Below are positions 1-12,264 of a stretch of 64,000 nt of DNA, piece by piece. The notes below the pieces were generated by a model. The model did not search any database. It saw only the letters and a list, made by a program, of their open reading frames with translations, and was not told where the DNA came from. The number at the start of each line of letters is the position of its first letter. Positions within the stretch are counted from its first letter, which is position 1. Location: positions 15,438,001 to 15,502,000 of the forward strand of contig WOAB01000056.1 in the NCBI GenBank assembly GCA_027886185.1, read 5' to 3'. The translations under genes and the position numbers were made by a program. The DNA comes from Rheum nobile. Taxonomy: Eukaryota; Streptophyta; Magnoliopsida; Caryophyllales; Polygonaceae.

Positions 1-649
1 ATGATCAAAGTCAAGATGAGTTTTCCTAGCTGCACTATAACTTAGCTGCACTACTCGCCCAAGGTTTATTAATCATGTGCACTCGGGCACATATCTTATT
101 TAATTACAAAACACACATTACTGAAACACGTTAATGTTATTAAGAGCGACAACAAGGCTTAAATCACAGGGTGACAATTACGTCAACCCAAATTAAAACA
201 CACACGCGGGACTTAACATCATTATGCCAAGAAACAACGGCGATATTAATAAACCGGGTGACCTTACGTTCACCCTGATTGCACTATACAGCGCTTACAG
301 TTTAATTATGTGCTTAACTGCACTTATCTTATTAAATTACAACACACACACACAGTGTCGAGGCTTTTAAGAATATTCCGAGAACACGGAAGTTATGATG
401 ACACCGGGTGATCTTACGTTCACCCTGATTGCACTGCCACAGCGCTTACAATTTTATTTACAGGGTGACAGTTACGTCCACCCCAATGCACTAGCTAAGT
501 GCTTAAAACACAGGACTGCAATTAAGCTCATCCACTGGCGCTAGCAAGGCGCTTAAAACACTTCAGATCCTTACATGTGGATAAGAAGCATAGGTCATGA
601 CCCTTAAATTATTCGGCAATAACCCCGAGGAATATTATGATTTAAAGAA

Positions 650-902
650 ACGACAAATCCTTACTTGGATTAGCGTTCCCATGAATATTAAATTATAAAG
701 AAACGACTAATCCTTACTTGGATTAGCGTTCCTACGCACATTAAGTTATAAAGAAACGACTAATCCTTACTTGGATTAGCGTTCCTACGAACACTCGTGT
801 TAACTAAACAGTCTAACACAGCAATTATTCATATTAAAGCCATCGAGGCAAACGACTTAAACATAGAGATAATAGAAACAGCTAATCCTTACTTGGATTA
901 GT
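650..902. repeat. Repeated CTAATCC/GGATTAG dyads in family A LTR
   Basis: Four copies of a dyad with arms CTAATCC and GGATTAG around a 6-base centre occur here, the first slightly degenerate. They are separated by short AT-rich spacers. The same dyads occur in the other two family A LTRs, for example at 17876-17895, 17998-18017 and 18051-18070. Confidence 0.85.
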
Positions 903-1339
903 TTTCCTATTAATCCACATAAATGCCCGGAAGGCAATCACAGATAATAGCGTCGTTCTAGCAGATATACAACCTATTATATGATTTTCCAAAACAGTTT
1001 ATAAAACCTTTTCCAGACAAACACAGATAATCATTCCAAATTAATTACTCAGATAAACAACTGATAATTAATGTAAATATGGAACGATGAGCAAGAGCGA
1101 ACCGCCACTTGCCTTAGTCCGCAGATCTGGAACAAAGCAGAGACAACGGGATTCCGGGCTCGACACGCGTATAGCTCCACTAGCATAAACACCTTCGAGT
1201 CGACCCAAAAAGGAACCCTAGGTTAGATTCGACAAAGAATAGTTTGAATATACAAAAGGACGAAATAAATCGAAGGATACGAGACCCGATCGAAGGTCTC
1301 GGAAGCCAACGCACAACTCACGGGCAACTACCCTTCACG

Positions 1340-1715
1340 GCCGGCCACCAACAATTGCGGCGGGCGCCGCCACCATCACGGCGGGCGCCGCCACCATCAC
1401 GGCGGTCGCCGTCTCAAGCACGGCGGGAGCCGCTCATCGGCTTCCTCTACGGCGACACCAAGAGCTTCACGGCGATCGCCGGCCACAACACGGCGGTCGC
1501 CGTCCCCAACACGGCGGTCGCCGTCCACAACACGGCGGTCGCCGTTCCTGGCGACGGTCGCCGTCTCCCTGGCGGCGGTCGCCGTTCCTGCCGGCGGTCG
1601 CCGTCTCCCTGGCGGCGGTCGTCGTTCCTGCCGGCGGTCGCCGTCTCCCTGGCGGAGGTCTCCATTCCTGGCGGTGGTCGTCGTCTCCCTGGCGGCGGTC
1701 GCCGTCGCTGGACAG
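1340..1715. repeat. GC-rich dyad cluster in family A LTR
   Basis: Many copies of the dyad CGGCG-NN-CGCCG, or one-base variants, are set 4-20 bases apart. The cluster is longer here (about 375 bp) than in the 5' LTR at 17132-17376 (about 245 bp). Part of it is an extra run of about 20-bp units that include a CTGGCGGCGG core. The rest of the LTR is AT-rich. Confidence 0.85.
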
Positions 1716-2309
1716 AAACTTAAAAATGGACGAGAAATCTTACCCGCGACGCTCGATTTGGTTTGCCTTTCGCCTTGCTTGGCTTCTAGGCTTCTAAGGG
1801 CCTTACAAGTCTCCTTTGGCCACCGAGAACGACACCAAACGAGCCTCCAACGATCCACGAGAGCTTTCCGAGAGAGAGAGCATTTTTCTTTGGGAGCGTT
1901 TTTGAGAGACGAGAAATGGACAGCGTAATGGCGTTTTTTACACCCTTTCTAGCTTCACCCATGCCCTCTATTTATAGGCAAAGATGAGGCTTGTTGGGAG
2001 CCAAAAAGCCTTCCAATTGTGCCCTTGGGTATTAACCCATGGTTAATCCATTTGCACCTCTTGGGCAATAACCAATTGGGTAGAGATTTGGTATAATCTT
2101 AACTTGCGATAACAAAAGTCGTACACGAACGAGTATAGACTTCCAACAGGCTTTAACTGTATAATTATTCACTGAGAAAAATATTACAGATACAGATCAC
2201 ATTACAGAATGTCTCCGACTTTCTGAATTAAATCTGACGTACTAAACGGGTGTTCGGGAAAATTCCAAAAATTCCCAGAATAATCCTTACAGAATTATGG
2301 GGTATCACA

Positions 2310-3313
2310 CCTCCAGAGAAACCACTCAGATCCAGTTCTTCATCTGAGTCTTCTCCCCATGAGGCCACGAGAGCCTTCTTCCTCTGAGGTCTTTCATCTT
2401 CTTTGGAGTCTTCCTTGTTATGACAGTTCTTAGCGTAGTGTCCCTTTTCTTTGCACTCATAACAGGAGACTTCTTTGAGATCTCTCCTTGGTCCATTGTG
2501 AGAGGAACTGCCCTTTTGGAACCTTCCCTTCACAAAGAATTTTTTGATATTCTTTGTGAAGAGAGTTGTAAGTTCGTCCTCCTCTTCTTCTAGGTTTGAG
2601 TTCTCCTGCTCTATCTCAAGCCTTGAGAAGGCTTTGGAGAACTTGAGGGCAATTCATTTCTCCAGTTTCTTGTCGGCATTGGCTTTGTTATGTTCTCCTT
2701 CTTCAACCTCCAGTTTCCCTATGACTTGAGTCAAGGGAAGAGATTGAATGCATGGAGTATTCTTCATGATTCCCTTGATGAGGGTGAACTTAGAGTTGAG
2801 TCCATTGATAACTCCCAGTGACTTGGAGACTTCATCAAGGTTGACTCCAGCCGCTGTTAGCTTTCCAATTAGCCAGTTGAACCGAGAGTAGTATTCTGAG
2901 ATGGTTTCAGTTTTCATCATTTTGAAGGTATGGTATTCTCCTTCCAAAGCAAACTTTCTGCTTTGCTTTAGCTCATCACTTCCTTCATGCATATCTTTGA
3001 GTGCTCTCCACATCTCCTTTGCCGTCTTGATGCCTATGACTTTGTCCATGTCTTCTCTATCCAGTCCATTGAGAATGAACTGTCTAGCCTTAGCATTCTT
3101 TTTCATGATGACATAGTGCTCAGGTTTCCAGTCTTCTTCCTTCTGATTGAGATCGACATAGCCATCTCCATTTTCAACTATCCTCCAACATTGGTAGTCG
3201 TTGGTCTTTATGTGGCTTTCCATGCACTTTTCCCACCATGTTTCTTCTCCCTCCTTTCGGAGATGTGGCTTGTTGGTGGAGATTCCGAGCTCAAACTTGC
3301 TTGGTTGAGACAT
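2310..3313 (-). pseudogene. Ty1/copia gag, interrupted
   Basis: This is the gag polyprotein (nucleocapsid and capsid) of a copia retrotransposon. The chosen start is the ATG at 3313 (protein begins MSQPSKFELG), 34 bases after the primer site. The N-terminal half has the copia gag (UBN2-like) pattern, with EMWRALKDMHEG and a stretch ending in SEYYSRFNWLIGKL. Near the C-terminus is a CCHC zinc knuckle, CYECKEKGHYAKNC. One in-frame TGA at about 2650 splits the frame after the sequence KLEK, and the same frame continues on the far side. At 2309/2310 the gene is cut by the family A LTR, so the end of gag and all of pol lie beyond the window or are lost. It is not expected to make functional protein. 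Confidence 0.88.
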
Positions 3314-3346
3314 GATCTGCAAACTTAACAAAGATCTAGAGCTTTT

Positions 3347-3361
3347 CCTGCTCTGATACCA
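3347..3361 (-). other. Primer-binding site of copia element (tRNA-iMet)
   Basis: The minus strand reads TGGTATCAGAGCAGG, matching the 3' end of plant initiator tRNA-Met. It lies 16 bases inside the LTR edge, as expected for minus-strand DNA priming. Confidence 0.85.
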
Positions 3362-3377
3362 ATTATAGGATCGTGAT

Positions 3378-4479
3378 TGTTAGATTAATAACAAGGGAAC
3401 TGAGAATACAGATTTCAGTTCCCTTCGCAGCGGAAATAAACAATCAAATAAATGAACAAGTTCCTTATAGTGGAAACCTTCGATTGCCAACTAGAAATCT
3501 ATGATGAAAACCACTACCTTTCTTTCGAAAGGATTTCAAGGTCTACTTTTTGATTTCTTATCTCTTTGGTTACAGCTTATCCTAGGAACAAACACACAGT
3601 TTCTTTGCCTTACACACAGTTAGACAATCCTAGATAACTTAACACAAATTATAATCAATCCAAGAAGCAGCCCTTAGCACCAAGGAACTAACTCACTTAC
3701 AGTCACAGTCACAGGAACTTAGCACGCAGCTCTCCGATTCCTTGACTGGTTCCTCTTGATCTTGATTCTGTTTGATGATCTGTTTGAAGCTTCACACTTT
3801 GATGTTGGCTAAGGAGTGTGATTCTGTTGTTGATGCTTGAAGATAGCAGCAGAGCTTATCTTCCTTAAATAGTGGATTCTCGAGGTTGGATCTTCTCTTG
3901 GTTCCCACAGATCAAGCTTGCCCTAGGATGTGTGGTGATCCTTAATTCACGCTATACTTGACATGTACCAACAACCTAGGCAGCTCAGAATCCACTGTGG
4001 TTGGTCAACTGCTTCTGCCCAGTCGTTCTCCAACTCCTTTCGTCTGAGGTTCAACAAGCTCGGCACTTTGGAACTGTCCTCTGGATGGTGACATCTCTAT
4101 GAGCTATCGCTTTCAGTACCTTTGTATGAGGTTCATCGTTCTAGGCATCTTGGAGTCTTGCTCTTGGATGGTGGCAGGCTTTTGGAAGCTTCGCTCAAGT
4201 CGCTTTCACCATCTTTTGTCCGAGGTTTGGTGTTCCCAGATTTCTTGGGAAACGCAAGATCACATGTTGCATTTCTGGGCACACATGGGTTCCTTTGGCT
4301 TGTTGCTTGGTTCTTTTGTCTTGTTTGGCTTCCAATGTTTCGACAATTGTCCTGTGGTTCCTTAACACACATCTTTGAGATAAAACATTAGTATCAAAAT
4401 ATTTGTCATCTTCAAAAGTAGAGAAACTGAGGAAAGAACTCTCAGGGGAACCGAAGTTCCAGAGTTTCGTTTCCTAACA
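3378..4479 (-). mobile_element. 5' LTR of copia element (minus strand)
   Basis: This 1102-bp LTR begins on the minus strand at 4479 with TGTTAG and ends at 3378 with CTAACA, giving a 6-base terminal inverted repeat. The initiator-Met primer site and the gag follow in order. Open frames at 4099-4391 lie wholly inside the LTR and are not genes. The bases beyond the LTR (4480-4484, taaag) should be one copy of the target duplication; the partner is off the window. Confidence 0.85.
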
Positions 4480-5365
4480 TAAAGAAATTAAATTGGTATT
4501 TATTTTTTAAACCACCAAAAATAATAATAAAATGATTTATTTTCACTTAATGATACGGATAATACAAAAAATATTAAAGTCTATCAAATATATCCAAAAT
4601 GGATATCTATAGATAGAGAAAAATGTAATTTGAATTATGGTATTTTTTAATTTTTTTTTAACCATCCACTTTTTTTAAAAATCAATCTAGAAAACAAAAT
4701 AGCGCGCGCCAATCAATTGGCCAGGCGTGGCACTTCCTACAGCTTCTTTTGTTTGAGACGCGTTTGGAGGGGATCAAAACGGCACCGCTTTCGAGGGAAT
4801 TCCAGGCAAATTTTTTTAACCCACCAAACAGCCCTCAATTCATGTTTGTATGGGACGGTCCCTTTTTTTCCACTTTTTGAGGGACGCTGGTAGGGGCTTT
4901 TAGAGGAATTAAAATGTTTTAATGCAAAATATTCATGAGACCCATCTATGGACTCCCGATAATAATGCCCTTAGTCGAGCTTTGATTACGGTATTTGTAC
5001 CTTCATAGTCATGAATTATTATATGATGTTATCAAACACATTACTCCTTTATTGGTTGCGATGGCGTCGTGTCTGTATTTTTGTAATTGACCTGTTAGAC
5101 GAGTTTAAGGAGGTTGTAGTGGATGAATGCAAATTAATTTTACCATTTTTTTAAATGTGAGTTCTCAAGATTATTAAAGATTAACAATTTGAATATAATG
5201 TTTTCTTCATTTCAACTTGTAATGTCGAACATCCAACTAGTTTTTTTAAAATTAAGCTTGAAAATCCAGTTTCAACTCTAGCAACTTATTTAGCTTCAAC
5301 TTCAGCTACTCATTCAAATCTGGTTCCTATATCAGCTGAATATATCGAGCGAACGAAAATATATA
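4480..5365. other. Intergenic, no gene seen
   Basis: AT-rich DNA with poly-A and poly-T runs. No coding frame with recognisable domains, RNA gene or clear element end was seen. The stretch 4700-4960 has more mixed composition and could be an old element, but no termini were found. Confidence 0.5.
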
Positions 5366-7650
5366 TTAGTAGAGTTGTATAAAAGCACAAAAAGGGTATT
5401 ATCAAATGGTAGAGTTTTGATTGGCTTACACCAAAGCCATCTCACATGTTTGACCCTTGCAGTGAGAACTTTTAAATGTTTTTTTTTTCTTTTCCTAATA
5501 GTTAGTCTTGTTCCCAAAACATATGGGGCCGTCTCTCCAGGGCCGGTTTTGAGTTTTAGTAGGCCCTTGGCATAATATAAATTGAGGATCCCTAATTGTT
5601 CGTGATCTACTTGCGTGAAAATAAACTTATCAATAGGTCATCTTTGTGATGCTAAAAATTATTCCATTAATTTTCCTTTTCTCCTTCTTTCACTAGCAGA
5701 TAAATTATTTATAGGGACATATTAACACAATTATAATGTAGAAAATGATAAAAGCATCTGGAAAAATGTAAACAATATATGACCAACTCCAATCTAAATT
5801 CGAAGTCCTATTCACTATGTAAAACTTATGCATCAATTATGAAATCAAGAACAAACTAATTAGAATACTACAATTTCTACATCAAATATAAAATTAAGAA
5901 CAAATTAATTAGAATTTTTTAATTTTTTTGGTAATAATTAATTAGAATCTTAAAAACTGATATATGATGGACAATTGAACTGGTTGGAAACAACAAAATA
6001 AGTTGCACTATACCATATTAGGTCAAAGCTACACAAATTAATTAAAAAACTATATAATTAACATCTAGCCTATCAAGTGAACGAACAACTTTCAAATTTA
6101 CACTACTCTACATACATAGTAACAATTTAACATACATATCAACCTCTAAAAACCATGACTACCGCTAGAAACAACAAATAAATTACATTGTAATCCAATT
6201 TATATAAATTAATTAGAATCATTATTAATATTTTGCCTATCAAATTAACCAAACCAATTCAATGTTTCAACTTACACAGGTGCTTTCCTGTACGTAAACC
6301 CAACCAAAGTCATATCCTTGAAAATAATTAAATAATAATTAATAAAAAAAATTGCATGAATTGAACATGACTTTATAGTTCTTATCGACAAAAGCCGGCT
6401 CAACCATGAAAAAATCTCTCCTAACGATCCAGACCCAATCATCCAAGGTACCAATAATGGATATGGACGTGGAAAGGAAGGAGGAGAGGGAAGAAGACAC
6501 TGATTTATTTCTTGCACAATATTACCTCTAGGGCCCATCTTGCACACACTTGCATGTGTCACCCTCTTCTGATAAAGAAAATTTATTAATTGTTAATTTA
6601 TGTAATTAAAATTAAGAGTAAACGAAAAATGATCCATCTTCTTTTTAAAAGAGAGTAAAAGGGCCCAACTTTTTTCTTAAAAGTAAAATGACCCATCTTA
6701 CTACTACTAATCTTACTACATATATAAATGGGTTGGGCCCCCTGTTACCTCGGGGCCCTGGGCCATGGCCCAAGTCCAACAAGGCAAAAGGCCGGCCCTG
6801 CGTCTCTCTACCCTCATTTATTGCATTTCGTCTAGGTCTAGCTAATCCTTTATTTTGTATTCATTTTTAGTCTCGCGTGCAATTCTGTAAGTATTTTCCA
6901 TGATTTTTTTGTTAATTGTATTGTGTATTTAATTGTTTGAATTTTTTGATTTAATATTTTCATCGTGGTTAACTGAATTCGGACATTGGAGTTAAGTGAT
7001 TTAGGCCTACAAACGGATGGTTACGAAACATACATTGGAACTGCGAATCATTTTTCTTGTAGTCTAGCCTTAGTGTGTAAGCTAATGTGTCCAATTTTGT
7101 CAGAGAAAGTTTTTGACTTTTGGATATGTATTAGGTATTCATGTCCATGATAAGTCTTTTAAGTTATTTTATCTATATTTAATTAGTAAGGAGGTTAACA
7201 AAAGTTCTAGTTGAAAACCAACCATTGTGACTATAATTCTAATTGATCGAGTCTATATGGGATATAGTTACTTGGGATTGATATGTCTAGGATCCGTTTA
7301 ATGGTATCGTCATTAACTATTTTCCCGAGTTTTACTTCATTCTATTATTTATCTCCGTTAAATATTTATTTACTATGGTGTTCAAATTTAGGGAAGGCTC
7401 ATCCATAGACATGTGTAACGAGTGAACATAGCCCTATCTTTTAGTAGAGTTGTATAAAAGAAAAAAAATGGTGTTGTCAAATAGTAGAGTTTTCATTCGC
7501 TTACACTAAAGCCATGTCATATTTTGCCCTTGCAGTGAGCACTTTGAAATCTTTTTTTTCCATCGTATCATGTTCCCAAAACATATGCGGCTCGTTTCCC
7601 TACAATCATTTCTCGCGTTTTGTCTAGCTAGTCCTTTATTTTGTATTCGT
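5366..7650. repeat. Pair of duplicated segments of about 215 bp
   Basis: The segment 5366-5529 plus 6801-6866 is repeated at 7441-7650. Both begin TTAGTAGAGTTGTATAAAAG and share the block around TGTTCCCAAAACATATG and the later CCTTTATTTTGTATTC. The first copy is split by the hAT-like element at 5538-6800. The second has no insertion, so it acts as an empty-site reference. The 6867-7440 spacer shows no gene. Confidence 0.8.
5538..6800. mobile_element. hAT-like non-autonomous DNA transposon
   Basis: This 1263-bp element has a 9-base terminal inverted repeat, CAGGGCCGG at 5538-5546 and CCGGCCCTG at 6792-6800. It is flanked by a perfect 8-bp direct duplication CGTCTCTC at 5530-5537 and 6801-6808. 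An 8-bp duplication and a CAG-type terminus fit the hAT superfamily. The inside is AT-rich and holds no transposase, so the element depends on another copy for movement. The duplicated segment at 7441-7650 lacks the insertion. Confidence 0.88.
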
Positions 7651-8348
7651 TAGTAATTGAAGAGGAACACGTTCTTAGACTTCTAGTTCGGAAGTGGTTT
7701 TTCTAATCTAGTACACCACTATATAATTTTATAATATCTTTCATCTAACAAATTATAAAAAGTAAATAAATGTAATTAGTTACTAAAATAATAAAAACCT
7801 TATTTCATATGAAAATAATATATTAATTTATGCTTCTTCCTTTTTAATGATTTCATTTTCATTTTTTAGCATGCGACATAGTATATACTCCCGCACAAGG
7901 CCATTAAAATGTATTGGACGGTCATTTCCAAGATTTAAGTCGTAGTTGCTTTGCTGGTCAAGTTGTTTATGTGAGTTTAATTGTCTATTCATAATTTAAT
8001 AGTCTAGTCGTCTTCATACTTGTCATCTTAAACCTGTTTTGAAATTTCTCATAGTTGAATTAGTTTTTCCAATTGGCATTAATAGGCCACTCATTGAGAT
8101 ATTTTTATTGATAATTTTAACCTAAGGATTCAACATTGATTTTTCACAATAATTTCATTGCTTAATATTTTGAGTTTTCTCATATCCACCAGGCCACTTT
8201 GTTTGAATTGCAATTTGCTAAGTTCTTTGATGACAATAAGCCGCCGAGCAAAGAGTGCTTATGCTTGACGAATCAACGAAAGTGAGGTATTGTTTGAAAT
8301 TCTTAATCTTTTATTATAGAACTGGAAAATGGTATATCCTTCATATGT
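7651..8348. other. Intergenic, no gene seen
   Basis: AT-rich sequence between the duplicated segment and the first promoter copy. No coding frame, RNA gene or element end could be supported. Confidence 0.5.
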
Positions 8349-8577
8349 AATTACATGTCTATAGATCTACTTAGATATTCAAACAAAGTTTTCGACCAAA
8401 AAAGATATTCAAACAAATTTTATTCTTAGCTTGAAGTAAATTACCTGTATATATACAACTCCAATCATTCAAATTAAGAAATATGCACAAAAACCCTTAA
8501 TTAATTCCCAATGTGTATGCATTTAGAATAAAAATTTATTCAAAAACCACCATATGTATATGAATCACATATATGCA

Positions 8578-9080
8578 GTGGCGGATTCAAGAATTATTTA
8601 AAGAGCGGTCACAAAATCGTTTGTGAAAAATTATATAATATTGATTAGCAATGTTTTTTAACCACATTTTATTTGTGTAATTTTTTCTTGACAAATCTTA
8701 TATACTAGGTTAATTATTATGTTTTGGAAATAAATAAATTTACAATTTTAAAAATGTTTTTAGACGATTTGTAAGGAGAACTACCTAAAATTGTTAGTTT
8801 CAAATATATTTTGAGAATTTTAAATAAGATTAATTCAATTACCTTATAAAAGTTTTAACCCATTTCATAATTGTTGTGGGAAAAAATAGGAAATACAAAC
8901 ATTTGGATAAGAAAGGTCAATAAAGAGAAAACAAAGGGCATAAGTTGTTATTTATTTGAAAAAAAATAGAATTTAAAAGATGGGAGGTGGGAGATTCAAA
9001 CCCCAAACATTTGTCATCAAACTCTTGCTCCACAACCATGCATGTTAATAACTTTTTCTATTGTTATATATACACAACAC

Positions 9081-9141
<61 letters not shown>

Positions 9142-10887
9142 ATAATGTTCTAGTAAAACAGCCTTCTATAGTGAAACAAGTGAATAAATATAGGGTGTTG
9201 GATTAATTGAAGATGAATGGCTGTGATTTAATTTAAAGAGGCATAAATTTAGAGGGTGGAATCACACACACCTGATATATATCTCATTTGCGTTATTTTT
9301 GGGATATCTTTTTACTGCTTTCCAAAATCCACGCCCTTTCAACTTCCTTTCTGATATTCATCTCGTCTCTCCATCGTGAACTGCCGATTCTCTTTTCCGT
9401 TCTCTCTCTCTCTCGCAGTGCACTCATCTCCATCGCCGACTCCATCGTTTCCTCCCTCGCGTCTCTCTCTTGCTTCATTTGGCCATCGTCTCTTCTCTCG
9501 CGCAACTCTCCATCGTCGACTGAGCCAGGGTGGTTTTTTGCCGCCGTGTTCTCACTTTCAGTCGCCCCACTGTCGAACTCCGCCGTCAACGTCTCTTCCG
9601 TTTGTCTCTAAAGGTAACACTAAAATCATTGCCCACTAATATTCCTCGTCCGCAGTCTTCAAATTTCTCCACCGTCTTCAATTTCGGTTCAATTTTTCAA
9701 ATGTGTTCTTTAATTTGGAGTTCTAATTTAGGGTTTTCATTCGATTTTGCTTGTGTAATTTATTCACTTGTGGATTATTGGCGTCCTCCATTACCGTCGG
9801 CTGATTTCACCGTCCGTGTGCCATGTTTCGTTCTCAGGTATTTCACCCTATTTCGCCCTATTTTTCCCTATTGACCAAAGTGCTCGTACTCTTAATCGTT
9901 GCATTCATTGTTCAATAGCTATGTTCAATGTCTATGTATGATATTCAGATATACTTGTATGATATGTAATTTGTAATTATAGATTATTTCCTTGGCCATG
10001 AATGTGATATTCATTTGTGTGGATGGGATATGCATTTTCCATACATTGATATGCATAATATACTTGTATGATATGCAATTTATGATTATGGATTTTTTTC
10101 CTTGGCCGTGAATGTGATATTCATTTGTATGGATGGGATATGCATTTTTCATACATTGATATGCAGAATATATGTAGCCTATATATTGGTTTCCCCCTAT
10201 TTCATCATCATCGTCTTCTTAATCGTTACATTCATCCTCAACATGTGTATTGGATTTTGAAACCTTCAAGTTGATTCATTTGTTGTTGGATTTGGAAGTT
10301 GCTTTTTCATTTTACTCATCCTCATGTATGATAATCTTAGGATTGTCATCGTCCTCGATCTATTGATATTCATGTTTAGGTTTAACGCTCTTAGTGTTTG
10401 ATATTCACTTTTCATGTTATGATATTCATGATTACCATATTGATATTCACATTATTGCAGTATGTGTTTTGATGGTGTTGATTGTGTTTTTATATTTGAT
10501 GTTTTGTTGATGTTATTTGAGCTTTCGATAATTGATATTCATAATAATGTTTTTGATATTCATGTTGGATGCATGTTTTATGCTATGAATGTTTCATGCT
10601 ATAAATGTTTCATGCTATGAGTAGTTTATATTCAAAGTATATGATGTGGTATTCAAGTAACCAAGTTACGATCGAAGACCTATCTAATGCACGGTCTTAC
10701 AACATGTTAATTTTTTTTGGTGGAAACCGGCCTCCATAAACAGACCTAATCGTTTTATGTTTGTTTTTTTGACAAGTATCTAGTTGTCTGACAAGAAGAT
10801 ATATAATCGGAGAATAATATATACACTTGAAGGTAATATATTTGACAAGAATCTAGTTGTCTTACAACATGTTAAATGTTTAGTAGG
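8578..10887. mobile_element. Composite insertion in upstream promoter copy
   Basis: This DNA is absent from the matching place in the downstream promoter copy, so it was inserted. It begins near CAGTGGCGGATTCA at 8577, a terminus type common in plant DNA transposons, but no matching right end was found. Inside are an (AT)n(AG)n microsatellite at about 9088-9141, a pyrimidine-rich block at 9280-9650 that looks like a captured 5' UTR or first exon, a 109-bp tandem duplication (9951-10168), and AT-rich sequence with many GATATTCAT words. More than one element may be nested. No protein domain was recognised in the open frames 9288-9874. Confidence 0.55.
9951..10168. repeat. Tandem duplication, 109-bp period
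   Basis: Two adjacent copies begin ATACTTGTATGATATG at 9951 and 10060. They share the blocks CCTTGGCC and GGATGGGATATGCATTTT with a few substitutions. Confidence 0.8.
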
Positions 10888-11225
10888 TATAGGTACAATT
10901 TTATGATAACTTGTATATATGAACCCATCAACTAGCATTAGTTTACCAATCTATGATAATGTTTTAGCAATAGTAACCAGTCAAGTAGTACTATAAATAA
11001 GATGCATGTTATCTGCTTTTACTCATCAACGCAGACTATTCGATTATTTGAATTTTCAAATAATCACTTGGACCTAAAAAATAACTCAAAAAGAGTGAGC
11101 TTAATTTATTATATATAATGTATTACATATCTATAGATCTACTACAGATGTGTTCAAACAAAGTCATCGGCCAAAAAAGATATTGAACAAATTTGCTTCT
11201 TAACTTGAAGTAAATTACTTATATA

Positions 11226-11905
11226 TATATATAGTTTGCTAATAGTTTAAATTTAAAAAATATTTCTAAAATATTCTCTAAAATGGATGGAATAAATCCT
11301 TAATAAAAAGTTAAACTAATGGCTAAAAAGTATTATTGCTAATCTAGAATTTTTATCGTGTGTTCATAGGCACACACTAGAAAAAACATATATATATTTA
11401 TGTATAGGAAAATGTTCATGTGAGAATGGGCGCTTTGAGAACGTGAGAATGTCGGATGTGCATGGATTTATGACTATATGTGCATGACTTTGGTAGGTGG
11501 AAACTCATGCACATACAAGCAAAATTCATACACACCTCAAGATGTGCATGAATTTTGCATGTATGTGCATAAATTTGTGACTATATGATGACTATGTATA
11601 ACACTCATGTACAAATGTGCATGGATTTTTGCATGTATGTGCATACATACTTTTTACTATGTGTATGACTATGTGTAAGTTAAACTCATGCACATACATG
11701 CAAAAATTCATAAACGTACACCTTAAGATGTGCATGGATTTTTGCCTATATGTGCATATATTTTTGACTATATATGTGACTAAATGTAAGTGAAAACTCA
11801 TGCACATACAAACAAAATTTCATGCACATCTTGTGATATGCATGGATTTTTGGTTGTACGTGCGTATTCTCACGTTCTCACCTAAGTTCCATTTCTCACC
11901 GGATC
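11226..11905. mobile_element. MITE-like insertions in BAS promoter
   Basis: This block is absent from the upstream promoter copy. The left part (about 11230-11390) resembles the small repeat at 33190-33360. The right part (about 11406-11912) has imperfect inverted ends, with GAGAACGTGAGAAT near 11432 and ATTCTCACGTTCTCAC near 11866. Its interior is a run of about 45-bp repeats rich in TGTGCATG and CATGCACA. It codes for nothing recognisable. Confidence 0.65.
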
Positions 11906-12143
11906 CGCATCATGTATATATATACAACTCAAATAATTCAAATTAACAAATATGCACAAAAACCCTTAATTAATTCCCATAGTGTAAGCATTTAGAATAA
12001 AATTAAAACTTATTCAAAGACCTCCATATATGAATCACGTATAGGTACAATTCTATGATAACTTGTATATATGAACCCATCAACTAGCATTAGTTTACCA
12101 ATCTATGATAATGTTTTAGCAATGGTAACCAGTCAAGTAGTAC

Positions 12144-12151
12144 TATAAATA
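12144..12151 (+). promoter_or_regulatory. TATA box of BAS
   Basis: TATAAATA lies 114 bases before the BAS start codon, giving an expected transcription start near 12175-12185. The same box is preserved in the duplicated promoter at 10992-10999. Confidence 0.8.
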
Positions 12152-12264
12152 AGATGCATGTTATCTGCTTGTACTCATCAACGCAGACTATTCGATTATT
12201 TGAATTTTCAACTTAACGAGGTAGCTAGAGAGAGACTGAGACTTAGACTTGGGTAGAGATCGAA

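Larger units (their letters stand above)
1..2309 (-). mobile_element. Family A Gypsy LTR, partial, minus strand
   Basis: This is the reverse complement of the long LTR seen complete at 16522-19525 and 22128-25144. The LTR starts on the minus strand at 2309 with TGTGATACCCC, and position 1 corresponds to about 18736 of the plus-strand copy, so roughly 0.8 kb of LTR and the rest of the element lie outside the window. A TATAAATA box reads on the minus strand at about 1967-1975. The insertion sits inside the copia gag at 2310-3313. Its target duplication cannot be tested because the other end is missing. The LTR contains no protein gene; the arginine-rich open frames over 1244-1858 come from GC-rich repeats. 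Confidence 0.9.
8349..11059 (+). repeat. Upstream copy of BAS promoter, split by an insertion
   Basis: The pieces 8349-8577 and 10888-11059 together match the BAS proximal promoter and 5' leader (11120-11225 plus 11906-12211). The match includes the TATA box (here 10992-10999) and the leader up to GAATTTTCAA, where the copies diverge before the BAS start codon. The two pieces are separated by about 2.3 kb of inserted DNA. No coding sequence follows this copy, so any transcription from it would run towards the functional promoter. Confidence 0.85.
11120..12211 (+). promoter_or_regulatory. BAS proximal promoter (downstream copy)
   Basis: The region directly upstream of BAS is 11120-11225 plus 11906-12211. 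It is conserved with the upstream copy at 8349-8577 plus 10888-11059. An insertion at 11226-11905 lies about 300-900 bp upstream of the start codon and moves the distal promoter part away. I did not recognise clear MYB or bHLH sites with confidence. Confidence 0.7.

Noticed and set aside
1244..1858. Arginine-rich and alanine-rich frames on both strands
   Set aside because: They are translations of the GC-rich dyad cluster inside an LTR, open in several frames at once. The same applies at 16904-17377, 22403-23130, 36514-36860 and 42290-42711.
4099..4391. Overlapping frames of about 88 residues
   Set aside because: They lie inside the copia LTR and lack domains.
9288..9874. Host gene exon in the pyrimidine-rich block
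   Set aside because: Frames are open on both strands, with low complexity and no domain. A captured 5' UTR is possible but not shown.
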